In this document: in pieces, positions 33,678 to 44,492 of the stretch
Position numbering within the stretch: position 1 is the first letter of the stretch
Layout: every line of letters starts with the position of its first letter
Assembly (NCBI RefSeq): GCF_026210795.1
Contig: NC_089453.1
Coordinates: 870,501 to 934,500 of the forward strand
Length of the DNA: 64,000 nucleotides
Source: Rhizophagus irregularis
Lineage: Eukaryota > Glomeromycota > Glomeromycetes > Glomerales > Glomeraceae
Direction: 5' to 3'
The notes under the pieces: generated by a model
The model's database searches: none
Seen by the model: only the letters and a program-made list of their open reading frames with translations
Told to the model about the DNA's origin: nothing
Translations under genes and position numbers: made by a program

Positions 33678-35599
33678 GTCACGTGACTATCAAAATTATT
33701 AAGATCGACATAAGAAATTTCCTTTTTGGGAATTTTGTATAACATAACTTGAATTTCATTGGACAACAAAATTTCCTTTTTTTGGATTTTTGTTAATGCC
33801 ACATGACAACAATCTAACTTCTTATTAATGGACTACCCCAAAATGTCACGAAACGGCCAGCATTAAGAAATTAAGAAATTAACTATGTGACAAATAATGT
33901 GTGACAAATAGGTTTTTGTCAACCGAAAACTTGTAGGGTGCGCAGAGGAATCTTATTAACGCTACTACGCCACAATAAGTAAATTTGATTTTTATTCGAT
34001 AATTGATTTAAAATCGATTCTTATCGGTTTTTGATAAATTCGATTATTGTAAAATTGATTCCAATCCCTAGCATTACACAACAAGATCAGGCCAACCAAA
34101 ACAAATGAAACCCAACCGAAAAACCCAACCGACCGGAAATGAACAGCTCATTTTTGCTCTAAGTAAACTTGCAGAGCAGGCCAAAATACACTTAGCACAT
34201 ATATTTAAAAAGTTGTATATATATGGCGAAAAGTTTTATTTAGAAAAAAATTTTTTTTGAAGTCACGTGCATGATTTGACCTGCTTTAGATAATGGGCAA
34301 AAAATTTCGCACACATTATAAATCAATACCTTAACACTATTATGATGGCGAAGCATTATTCCGCCGGGTCCTGTTATTGTTTACGGTTACTACAAAACTA
34401 AAGAACGAAAAGTATATAACAAAAAAGTACTACAGTCTTCAACATTTTTTGCATTTTTTGCCAACTTTTTTCGATGACTCAGATATACAGATAGAGTGTA
34501 ATAAAATTTTTAACGATTAAACTTACAGTCACTGGATTAATAGTTGGCATGATTTATTTTGTTGCATCTTTTGTTATAACAAATTAACCATAAACGATAA
34601 ATTTAGATGTGTGGATAAGGACCCCCGAACAATACCAGATCCTGTGTAATGAAAATTTCAAAAGATATTGAACAAAATTATGATTGTCCGGAGCAAATTG
34701 GAGGACGGTATACTTTTACAAAATTGACTGTCGATCATCATCACGTTAATGACCAGACTCAATTTTTTTAAGTATTCCTTTAGGCATTTACCGAACAACA
34801 TTACTGTTCGATTGTATTACATTTCATCACATATTTTTCCTATGCAAAATCTGGGGTACAATCATTTTGGACATCTTTCTAATTAATTGGTGCCGCTCAA
34901 ATTCGAAAAAAAAATGAAATTGGGAAAATGCATCTGTTTATTAATTATTTTCTTTTCGAATTTGTGTGTGAAAGAACACGCGATAAAGATTACCAAAGAA
35001 CTATTTTGAATAAGTTCATCAATACACTCCTTCCTAATTCAAATTGTTCAATAATTTCGTTTTGAATAATACTTATTTAATCAAAGTTATTAAAAAATCT
35101 GCTATTTGTTCAAACTATTTAAATAGTATAAAACTGCCTGTATGACAGTTATTGTGAAATTCCTGTTCCTGAAGAGTCAAAGAATTTGTATTTTGAAAAT
35201 CAAGAAACCAAGTTGATGCAAAATCTTTATCATTTGACCGAAAACTTAAAATTTTTGTATTCTTTATTTTCATCACTTTTTATCATAGAAGAATCTAATT
35301 AATACAATATAGCTGCACGCATATGCTTACATGTACCATCACGAAATGTTTTGTTTCTGATTTAATCAAAATAAAGTTCATCCGAATTTTTCCAAAAGAA
35401 AATATTCTTTTTGCAGTATTATCTTTAGCTTCATTTTCTTCAAAATAAGCATATTAATTTGTTTATAATTAATCTGTACTGCAGAGTTATAATTTTTTTG
35501 GTACCAAAATGAGATTTTCTATTCTGAAGTTCTTCATTAAATTTTTAATTAGGTGTAATAAAAAATAAGAAAAATATATAAAGTATCTACGGCTCTAAT

Positions 35600-36230
35600 T
35601 TGTGATGTTTAATGTATGTATCTTTAAAATGGTTATTAAAACTTTCCGACATATATAATTCATATAAAGATTGTAGTGATTCTGCAGTATTCAAATAACA
35701 AAGAGAAGAAAAATATCAAACAACATTGAAGATAAATGTTCTCAAAACTTTATATGTGAATATTTCATCAATAGATCAACTTGTATTAAAGAAGTTAAAT
35801 TACTTGATAACACTTTTTAACCAATGGAAATTGATTTGAAAAAAGTCCCTTAAACAACATTAATTACATGTTTAAATTATATTCAAGAATTAACCAAATC
35901 TTAAAAAAATTTAAAGCACATTTATATTTATTAAGCTGTTCTTTAATGGAATTTCCTGAAATAACAAAAGGTTTCTCCATTCACGTTGAAACCTTTAACT
36001 CATATTACCGTTCAAAATATCAAATTCGATTATAGATTACCACTAATCATAAGAGCTCAAACCAAATCTATAAAAGCAGGGCGAATTTATTATTAGGATT
36101 TTTCTGTTTTGCACAAGAAAAAAAAATTAACAAAACCTACTTACCATCGCGATGAATGCTAAATAGGAACAATTATTTAAGAAATATGGTAGTGTATTAT
36201 AATTCAAAAGGCTTAACTGTGTATAATCCT
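35600..36230 (+). pseudogene. F-box/LRR gene remnant (block C)
   Basis: Longer than the block A copy. It keeps segments equivalent to 44830-45000 of the intact gene (including TCAATAGATCAACTTGTATT), 45120-45200 (GGAAATTGATTTGAAAAAAG) and 45225-45330 (CTGTTCTTTAATGGAATTTCC). Stops and deletions remove the rest, including the F-box itself. It lies tail-to-tail with the TM remnant. Confidence 0.78.
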
Positions 36231-36329
36231 GCCATTTATGAAATGTAATCCTGTAATGATTACATCCCTGAGAAATAATTGAGCAAATATATGCAGGCCT
36301 TGGTGAAAGTAATGGTGGTCAGTATATCT

Positions 36330-36830
36330 TGATATAGATTTTTTTAGCATTAATTATAGTTTTATACAAACGAAAATACTTTACTTTGTTATTTTATTAA
36401 CTTTATTCTCTAAAGCGGAATCAAATGCCAACTCATCATTAAAACTAACCGAGTTTATCAGTTCATTGACAAGTTTATCTAATGTTTTCTGTAAACGAGA
36501 TGAACGTTTTTTCAAACTTTTATCGAAAAAATAACTATGGTAGTTAGAGGTTGATAATACTTTGATGATAATTGTGACAACAAAAATCTTAAAGGAATTA
36601 CAAATAATGCAAAATAGATCATAATAGTGCGTGTTTTCCTAAATTTCAAAGAAATTGCTATAATAGGAATAAATTACCGTAGGTAGTATATAATAAATTG
36701 CAAAGAAATGATAATACTCATATATTTCATAAATTTTTTGTAATTGGTCTAATCTGTATGATGAATGGAGCCAAAGGAAAGAGAATTTATCGGCCATCGG
36801 AAAATGTTGTCTCAAATTTAATGTTTGAAG
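36330..36830 (-). pseudogene. TM-protein gene remnant (block C)
   Basis: The minus strand reads from a start equivalent to that of the intact gene (MADK at about 36798) through IYYILPTVIYSYYSNFFEI, then breaks. Further pieces cover the region with LDKLVNEL and KVNK up to the TTAGCATTAATTATAG landmark. Central membrane segments and the C-terminal domain are missing. Confidence 0.75.
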
Positions 36831-36865
36831 AAAAAAGTTAATGATAATAAAAGTATTTTGCAAAA

Positions 36866-39199
36866 ATGCAGAATATTTATACTAATAAGAATGCAACATC
36901 CGATAATAAATTTCTCGATTTATTTACTATATGATCTCCTTAGTTTTAATTTATTTTTTGTATTTTGTAATGAGGTCAGGTCAGTTCATATCGTCTTCAC
37001 CTGTGCAGATATAAAAGAGGGATAATGAAAATTAAAAATTTTTTTAACAAATATTAGTACAAAAATAAAATAATTAATTTTAATTCAGATAAAAATGAAT
37101 ATTCCTATTTAGCAGAATAAATTATTTTTAGAAATGTTACATTAAATATTTAAAAACAAAACATATAAAAGGTAAATTTTACGTATTGCTATTTACATAA
37201 ACTTTTTACATAATCACGAAAATTATTGAAGTAAACATTTTCATTAATACTTAAAAAATGACATTTACTAAACATTTTAATACAAGTGTTCTGATACATT
37301 TTACTTTCAGTTTTAAGGGCTGACAAATATAATTAGTGATCATATTAACAGATAATTGAAGTTACGCATTAAGCAAAAGTATTATTCTCTATATTATTGG
37401 CCTTAAACGCAAATCTGAATCTGGATCAACTGATTCATGTTTCCCATTTCCCAATAATAAATACAATATAAAATAGAAAAGAAATATGTGGATCTATTTA
37501 ATTTCCTCAAAATCATCATATTAACAGCTATTATAAATCAAATTTGAATATTATGGAAGTATACCCAGTCGGTGCTATACGGTAATACTACCATCGGAAG
37601 GTATGATATTTAACCCGTCACGTTGTAGCATCTTAGTATCTCTATTCTCTCGGACCAGAGTTACTAAGATAATCCTCATAATAGGTTTCACAAAATCAGC
37701 TTACATTACCGAGTACTGAGTTTATTATTAATCATTTTTTTTTTTCGCATGATTTTTTTTGATATAATTTTTTTATTATGGTACAGATTAAAGTTAAGGC
37801 ATTTGATATACAAAGGACCTAAATATGACAATACAAAGTTAGGATAGGGTAGGGAAAAGAAGATTAAGTTGTGTAAGGATTAGAGGAATAAACAAATGAA
37901 TAAGTTTGAGTGAATGTGAATAAGATGAAGAATCTTTTTTTGTGTAATTGTTTTATTGATAATTTTTTTACTTTTCAGAAAAAAATAAGGTAAAGGGGAT
38001 AATCCTCAATTGGAAGGTGCGAATCCGGGCAAAACTTATCTTCTTTATTATTGATGGAATGCCAACAGGCGGATTAAGAAGTTCTAAAGGAAGTTAAATA
38101 TTTGGTAATTGTTTATTGTTCCTCACTATCAAATGCTAAATACTCTATCGTGTATAAGATAACTCATTAATAATTTTAAATAGTTTATGTTCTAATATTA
38201 TTTGCTATAAGAATATTGAGAGAAATTTCTTCTGAGGAATGAATCACATAACTGAATTACAAGCCTTGATTCGTAAATTAAAACTGGAACAAGAGCCAGA
38301 GAAAAAGTACTAGCAATGCAACGTGATTTAAAGGTCAGTATTTTTCACAAAAATGGCCCGTGCTGTTGGTAGGGAATTTCTCTGTCTTATGTATGCCATG
38401 ACATGCACGTTGTGTGCTACACGGCTACACCCTGCGCTGCTGATGTAGAAAGAAAAGTGTCTTGCCTTTCTTTACATTACAGCTTGACCCCCGTAACTGC
38501 TGGTCAACTTGAGGCCATTTTTGACTGAGGTGGGAATCAAGCCACGATCTAGCATAGCTTGTTATGGTTTGTGCTGTCTCTTTCTGGCTCTAATCTTTTT
38601 TTGCTGTCTATTAATATCACAGGGAGGAAAGCCATCATGCAATAATGAGGATGAAGCCATTGTGCCATCAACACTTAATCCGCACACTGCTGTATTATTC
38701 CTACCATATAGAAGAATATTAAAGAATGTGAAACCATCACATTGTAGAACAACTACAACAATCACAATACTTATCTATTTTGCTTAAATGGTCAATTGTA
38801 AATTATTCTCTGAATTAAAATTTATTGTTAGCTTACCAAAACCAGCAGTCGACGTTTCTTTATTGAAGCAAGTTCTCAAAATATAAAGCTTCATAATGCG
38901 GTTATAATTATACATAATCTAATTAAAAAAGAAATCGTAGATGACGTGAATTCTGGGTCAACAATTGTTAGCAAAAAATTTTGGATTTCATACAAAACAA
39001 CACTTCATCATTGACGTAGTAAAATCATTGACTGCTTTTTGTTAAGACCCAGGAAGCAAATCATCAGAAATTCACATCAAAGCCCAAATGTGGGCGCATT
39101 ACAGTAACGCTAAAATATTATTGGACGCATTCCTCATCAGATCAGACATTATTGATGTAAATTGGGAATACCATCACAAAGAATATATAGAAAGTACTG
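36866..39199. other. Unassigned region, decayed coding traces
   Basis: No intact gene. Near 38238 a short open phrase (MNHITELQALIRKLKLEQE) and at 38615-38790 another (GGKPSCNNEDEAIVPSTLNP) look coding-like. GC content rises around 38350-38750, unlike the flanks. At 38448-38485 a short hairpin (TGTAGAAAGAAAAG / CCTTTCTTTACATTACA) occurs. The AACCCGTCACGTTG string near 37613 recurs inverted at about 13420. Origin unknown. Confidence 0.35.
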
Positions 39200-40375
39200 T
39201 AAGTAACGGAAATTGACAAAGTAAGTAACGTAAAGTCACATGATCTATTACGTTACTTCTCTTATATAGTAAGGAACGGAATGTAAATTTTTTTGGTAAA
39301 TACTTTACGTTACTCCTTATATTTGCCACATGATCGCATCATGTTTATTTGTTTATCGAATCTCGTTTTCAGTATAGTTTCGTTTTTTATTCATTTTTTT
39401 TATTTTTTTTTATTTTGTTTCTGTTTCATATTTCGGTTTTCACTAATTTTATTTCATTTTTTATTTAGTTATTTTAGTTCTTTCAGTTCTATAAATAATA
39501 AAGGTATGTTTTTTATTTTCTATTTATTTTTTTTATTTCGTTTTTATCTTATTTACTAACTTCATTTTTTTTTACTTTATGGTTTATTTTTTACTTGGTT
39601 TCCAACCTCTTATCATGATCATTTTTTTATTTTTTGTCCCTCATCATTTTCACCTCATATTACTTCTCATTATTCGTCTCCCATTATTTCTTTTCCTCTC
39701 CTGTTTACTTCCCATCATTCCTTTTTGACTCTCATCACTTCCTTTCGTCTCCTATCATTTCTTTTTGTCTCTCATCACTTCTTTTCCGTCTCTCATCACT
39801 CTTTTTCGTCTCTCATCACTCCTCTTCGTCTTTCATCTCCCATCACTCTTTTTCATCTCCCATCATGTCCTATTTCTCCTTTTTGTTTCCTATCACTTCT
39901 CATTACTCTTTTTTACTCCCTTTCTTCTTCTATTACTTTCCATTACTCCATTGTTATTCCATTTTTTTATTAGCATTTTTCTCCTTGATCATTGTAATTT
40001 ATTTATCTTTTTTTATTAATGTTATTGTTTTTTTATTTGTATCACTACATTAAAATAAATACAGTGATTTTTTTCGTTAAAATCGAAGATGTGTGACTTA
40101 ATTTAATATTTGCATTTTGCAAATAAAATTTCATTAAATAAATCGATTATTTTGAATAAATGTGTTTGCAAAAAAAATTTTAAAATATTTTCGCAATAAA
40201 ATTTTAAGTTTAACCAATTTTTAAATTTACCTTACATTCTGTACCTTATATAAGGGGAGTAACGTAAAAGTAAATATAATTGACTTTACGTTCCGTGCCT
40301 TATATAAGGAGAGTAACGTAAATTGACCTAAAACAGTAATTTTACGTTACTTACTTAGCCAATTTCCGTTACTTA
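39200..40375. mobile_element. Polypyrimidine TIR element, 1.18 kb
   Basis: Inverted ends TAAGTAACGGAAATTG ... CAATTTCCGTTACTTA (with one or two mismatches further in) contain repeated AGTAACGTAAA subterminal units on both sides. The interior (about 39370-40030) is a polypyrimidine minisatellite of TCTCATCACTTCTTTTCG-like units of about 20 bp. No transposase. The Phe/Ser-rich ORFs inside are composition artefacts. A truncated inverted copy lies at 13040-13372. Target duplication not clear. Confidence 0.7.
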
Positions 40376-40959
40376 CTTACTACCTGCCGCATCACAAAAT
40401 CCCCGGTAACTGTGGAAGAGGATCAGCTAAATCCGACTTTGTCGCTGTTATCTTCAATAGCCAATCAACAATTTCCCTTCTTTATAACCAAGTCTGAAGC
40501 AGATTGGACATAAAATATATAGTTGGTCATATTGTTCATAAAGTTGGATGTTTGTACGCATTGGTTTTACCAAATAATGGTCGTCTAGTTTTAAGACATA
40601 TTCGGGGGTGTGGTTTAGAGCTGTTGCCTAATCTCTTAATCGCTTATAAGACTAACAATGCCATTTTTAAGCTTCACACTGAAAATAATGAAACAGACAT
40701 TGTTTCCTAAGACGGAATGGTTATTTAATAAAGAAACAAACACACGCAATAGAACATTGTTAGCTTTTTTCTATCTTCCAAGGAAAGCTGTTACCTCGGG
40801 TGAAGAGGGTTAACTATACTGATAATTTTCTAAATGGATTAAATACAGAAATACAGGACGTTTATAATGCTGATAGTTAAATTGGAATAATATTGTGTTT
40901 ACATATATGTATTCTTAAAGTTTATGTAGTATATGAATTAGTATTGAATTAAAAAACTA
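40376..40959 (+). other. Unassigned coding-like debris
   Basis: A 68-codon open stretch at 40504-40710 begins from a GTG-free context without an ATG in good setting (internal Met at MDIKYIVGHIVHKVG). It probably continues a decayed gene from left of the inserted element at 39200. No family recognised. Confidence 0.3.
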
Positions 40960-41302
40960 ATGAACTCTTTTTATTAGTTGCTAATTTTTTATTACTAAAT
41001 ATGTTAATCCGTATTCCTGAATAGTTTGATTATACCATATATATAAGATACAATATATTTGATAGTCACATGACGCGTTTATATCAATTCACATATTGAA
41101 AATCATAAAAAATACTGCGCCATTGATGTAACTATAACACGACTTCTACGACTTCTAAGAGCAATTAAAGTAATTAAACACGATGAACTTGTAACGATCA
41201 AACTTACTCAAAAGACGCGTCAAAAATCGAGAAAATTTTTCTTATTTCCTTTTTCTCCTTATCACTCTTTTTCTCATCTAATAAAAAATAACTTTAAATA
41301 TC
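40960..41302 (+). repeat. Duplicated upstream region of the F-box gene
   Basis: Matches about 44020-44492, the upstream region of the intact F-box gene, including CACATGACGCG, GCGCCATTGATGTAACTATAACACGAC and AAACACGATGAACTTGTAAC blocks, with a shorter middle. It drives only a truncated coding fragment here. Confidence 0.75.
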
Positions 41303-41407
41303 ATGTTACCTAAACTTTGTCCTAAAATAATATTTGAAGAATTAAAAAATGATTTTATATCTTTACATTCTTGTACACTGGCTCTGTTTTTTATTCTATA
41401 TAAATGA
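41303..41407 (+). pseudogene. Truncated F-box gene 5' end (34 codons)
   Basis: The first 24 codons match the intact gene at 44493 (MLPKLCPKIIFEELKNDFIS against MLPELCLRIIFEELKNDFIS). Homology ends near 41380 and a short unrelated tail runs to TGA at 41407, overlapping the 3' end of the convergent TM gene by 17 bp. It is too short for an F-box. Confidence 0.8.
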
Positions 41408-42641
41408 CTTGATCTTTCTCCTCTTGATTTATCCCTTCTTGATCCTCTTGATTTTTCTCTTTTTGCAGGTTTGCGAGCTTAGCAAATATAAAATCAATAT
41501 CATCACAACTTAATTCTGAAATTTCTTCAGCAGAAAAAGATTTTATTTGCATTTTATCTTCACCGATTTCATTAAAAAATTCATAGACTTTCTGGGCTAT
41601 AGATATTGTTCGTTCAACATACTTATAAGAAAGTTGTTTTCTGACTTCTTCATTAACTAGTGCTTGAGCTGTACGATCTTTATTACCTAATTCCTTGAGT
41701 TTATCAAAGTGACTCTTAAGTTCTTTTCCAAATAAGTAATAACAACGAATGACTTTTTGAGTCCTTTCTATTGCTCTATTTCTTCCTTTTTCAGTAAATG
41801 TACTAACTAATATCTCTATATTGAATTTTCTAGCATTAATTATAGTATTAAACAAACTAAAATATTTTCCTTTATTATCTTTATTATCTTCATTATCTGA
41901 AGCGGAATCAATCATCGGCTTACCAACCGAGTTTGACAATTCATTAACAAGTTTATCTAATTTTCGAGAATATGAATGACTTTTAAATAATTCGTTGAAT
42001 AAATAACAAGAATAAAAGAATGGAATTGCAAAAATGGCCAATAAAGAGTTTGTAACTATGGTAGAGGTTGATAATAATGTTGTGACAAAAAAAATCTTAA
42101 TGATGTAACTCATTGAAATTAAGATTGCCTTTAGATGATCTGATTTGATAGAAAACAGAGTAGTATAAATATACATTATAAAAACAATAAAACTTAGACA
42201 ACAAATGGGTATAATTATATATAAATAATTATATGTCTTAAAAGTCATTTCACAGAAATATGAATAGTAGTATATATTTATAACGAAATCATAAATAACA
42301 AAAAGTATAATTCCAATTTCCTTAATATCTTTAATATCAATTCCAAATTTCTTCATAAATTTCTTCATAAATAATATTATCGTGACGAGAACAAAAAGTA
42401 GGAGACAAGGTAATCCAATATAGATAAAAACAGAGAGCGTTTTTCCGAAAATTTCAAAGAAATTGTAATAATAATAAATTACCATAGGTAGTAAATAAAA
42501 AATTGCAAAGATAATGATTTGTGCAGGAATACGCATATATTCCATGTAATTTGTCGAAAGACCAGTCCGTATGATGAGCGGAACCAAAAGGAATATGAAT
42601 AAATTGTGAATATCGGTTGTTGGGTCGTATTTATCAGCCAT
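41391..42641 (-). CDS. Multi-span membrane protein with a C-terminal lineage-specific domain (416 aa)
   Basis: The start is ATG 42641 (MADKYDPTTDIHNLF). The six-codon upstream extension begins at TTG, and the block C remnant also has TTG there, so it is rejected. About seven hydrophobic segments lie in residues 10-225 (for example FIFLLVPLIIRTG, IIIFAIFYLLPMVIYYYY, GIILFVIYDFVINIYYY, SLLAIFAIPFFYSCYLF). A charged linker with LDKLVNELSNSVG and NKDNKGKYFSLF follows. Then comes a cytoplasmic domain with VIRCYYLFGKEL, AQKVYEFFNEIGEDKM, IKSFSAEEISELSCDDIDFI, the same pattern as the coiled-coil pseudogene at 28952-30330. A Glu/Gln-rich tail ends it. Single exon. Three decayed relatives in the window. 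Seven spans invite comparison with receptors, but I see no GPCR signature. Function unknown. Confidence 0.8.
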   Translation of the reverse strand: MADKYDPTTDIHNLFIFLLVPLIIRTGLSTNYMEYMRIPAQIIIFAIFYLLPMVIYYYYNFFEIFGKTLSVFIYIGLPCLLLFVLVTIILFMKKFMKKFGIDIKDIKEIGIILFVIYDFVINIYYYSYFCEMTFKTYNYLYIIIPICCLSFIVFIMYIYTTLFSIKSDHLKAILISMSYIIKIFFVTTLLSTSTIVTNSLLAIFAIPFFYSCYLFNELFKSHSYSRKLDKLVNELSNSVGKPMIDSASDNEDNKDNKGKYFSLFNTIINARKFNIEILVSTFTEKGRNRAIERTQKVIRCYYLFGKELKSHFDKLKELGNKDRTAQALVNEEVRKQLSYKYVERTISIAQKVYEFFNEIGEDKMQIKSFSAEEISELSCDDIDFIFAKLANLQKEKNQEDQEGINQEEKDQVIYIE

Positions 42642-44019
42642 CTGAAAATGATGTCTCAAGTTTATGTTTGAAGAAAAGAGTTAAGAAAAATAAACGAGGA
42701 GTAAGTTTCTTGCAAATATGAATAAAAAGCAACATCCGATAATAAATTCTTTCCGATTTATTCATATAATGAGGTCCATGCATAGAAATAACCATATACA
42801 ATCAGTGTGTGGGCATCTTGACCTGTGCGACGGATCTACTTGAGCTGCGTTACCATGAAAAAATGCACGTTGATGTTAATTTATCTCGGTGACTTTTTTT
42901 ATCCAAGAAAATTTAAACCAGTATTAACAAACTTCATTTTTATAGATTAAAAACTAAATTAATTTAAATTTACTTGTCTTCAAAATTCTTTGATATCTTT
43001 TATTTATATGCACTCGATTTAATTTTTTTTATATCTTTCACCTTTTTTTACAACCTTAGTATAAATTGGAAAGTTTCGATTCTATATTTATTTTTTTAGT
43101 TCACATATTAATCTAATTCCTACCTTTATTTCGTTTCTTTTGGTTACCTCCCTTGGTTTCATTTCTCGGTTAATATTTCGTTGTCGGGTTTCCTACTTTC
43201 TCTTGGTGTTGTAGTTTCTGATAATACAGCCAATATTCATAATGCATGAAAATTATACATAAGAATTATCCAAAGATTGAGAATATGTGATGTATAACAC
43301 ATTTATCAATTTAATTGCATGGGATATCGTCAAGGAGAAGTTTGGAGAACGTTTATTAAAACGTATTAATATTTTAACAACTTTTTTTAGGTTCTTATTA
43401 GGCTAATGCAAAACTTGCTCAAATAATTAAAGAAAAGGAATTAGTGGAGGAGGATTAAAATTATATTGCAAGATACGCTGGACTACTGCTAGTAAATCTG
43501 TAAATTCAGTAATAAATTTGAAATCAGTACTAGAAGAATGAAATAGCCAGTGATTACGATAAAGTACTAACAAATGATAAAATAAAACCAATTATTCAAT
43601 TGAGAAATTTTTTTCAAATTTACAAGTTCTTGGATTTAGTTGGGAAATATTTTTCTAATAAAAAAGTCGGTTCGCGAGTCGTTTCAGGAACTTTCAATTT
43701 TTGCATATAGCAAAGTATTCAATATTTTATAATATTTAAACATTACAATTCAAGTATCCAAATTATACACATTTTTAGAATAAATTTATTAAAATTTTAG
43801 TATGAAAAAAAATATCATTATTATTATCGTCTATAAAATTTTCTTTTAAAAAGAATTTTTGGAGAACAGGTTGAACGAAAGATTTCTTGATTACAAAGAT
43901 CTAAAAGATCTAGAAATAAGCTTGAAACCAATAGAGAAATATATTAGATACTAAAGTTTGGTGATTAATTTTTTTTATTTGCTAAATAAAGTAAAAAGGT
44001 TACCAAATTAAAAAAAAAA
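42642..44019. other. Intergenic region, no gene seen
   Basis: AT-rich. It contains the upstream region of the TM gene (42642-42760 is similar to 36830-36910 beside its block C relative). Short decayed coding-like traces occur near 43320-43560 without a frame. Confidence 0.45.
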
Positions 44020-44492
44020 CAAATGAACTCATTTTATAGTTACTAATTTTTTATTACTAAATATGTTAATCATATGTTAATCTGTTAATTAAAGCAGATT
44101 ATCTGATAAGATGCAACTCATGCGACTCCGCGACTTTTGCGATAATGCGATAACTGATAAGTAGATTGTTGTTTGATTATACCATTTATATATAAGATAC
44201 AATATATTTAATAGTTTAATAGTCACATGACGCGTTTTAAACGCGTTATATAAATGTTGAATCAGATCAAATACTTTGAGAATCAATCGATTTCTCATAA
44301 AAATGCTGCGCCATTGATGTAACTATAACACGACTTCTAAGAGCAATTAAAGTAATTAAACACGATGAACTTGTAACGATCAATCTTTACTCAAAAAGAC
44401 GCGTCAAAAATCGAGAAAATCTTTCTTTATTTCCTTTTTTCTCCTTAACGCTCTTTTTCTCATCTAATAAAAAATATCTTTAACTATCTATC
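44020..44492 (+). promoter_or_regulatory. Upstream region of the F-box gene, duplicated at 40960-41302
   Basis: Conserved blocks shared with the duplicate include TCACATGACGCG, GCGCCATTGATGTAACTATAA, AAACACGATGAACTTGTAAC and AAAAGACGCGTCAAAAATCG just upstream of the start. The blocks probably contain the core promoter and 5' leader. No element function is proven. Confidence 0.45.

Larger units (their letters stand above)
32407..34070. mobile_element. hAT-like MITE (TAGGGATTGGAATCGATT ends), host of two inner MITEs
   Basis: The left terminus TAGGGATTGGAATCGATT and the right AATTGATTCCAATCCCTA are inverted. The flanking 8-mers ACGTTACA and GCATTACA match at six of eight positions, an aged 8-bp duplication as expected for hAT. 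The original element is small; most of its present length is the inserts at 32489-33410 and 33434-33677. Confidence 0.65.
31957..34290. mobile_element. Outer fold-back element holding nested hAT-like MITEs
   Basis: Imperfect inverted ends: CTAAAGCGGAGCAAATCA on the left, CTAAAGCAGGTCAAATCA on the reverse of the right. Symmetry continues inward (GCCTGCTCTATTAGTTTACT against GCCTGCTCTGCAAGTTTACT) for at least 200 bp on each side. Host sequence of block A (ATAATTGGCAAAAAATTTCG) is interrupted at this point, giving a real insertion, though the exact duplication (TAATTGG-like) is blurred. The centre is occupied by three further elements. Confidence 0.7.
31556..36865. repeat. Segmental block C
   Basis: Matches block A in order: SSP remnant, spacer, F-box remnant, TM remnant. 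It lacks the palindromic MITE (empty site near 34403), the GGTTAC-end element (near 35117-35130) and the GGGTTTACC-end element (near 36229). It carries its own nested insertion at about 31957-34290, absent at the matching sites in A (near 383) and B (near 15984). Confidence 0.8.

Noticed and set aside
33569-33802. 77-codon minus-strand protein
   Set aside because: It spans the end of the 244-bp MITE into spacer, with no start context and no family.
39293-40053. Phe/Ser-rich hydrophobic proteins in three overlapping frames
   Set aside because: All three frames of the polypyrimidine minisatellite are open at once, which is composition and not coding.
41391-42641. G-protein-coupled receptor
   Set aside because: About seven hydrophobic segments are present, but I see no conserved GPCR motif and the C-terminal domain is of a different kind. 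Listed as membrane protein of unknown function.
42642-42659. Upstream start giving a 422-aa TM protein
   Set aside because: The codon at 42657-42659 is TTG. The first ATG is at 42641 and is conserved in the block C remnant.
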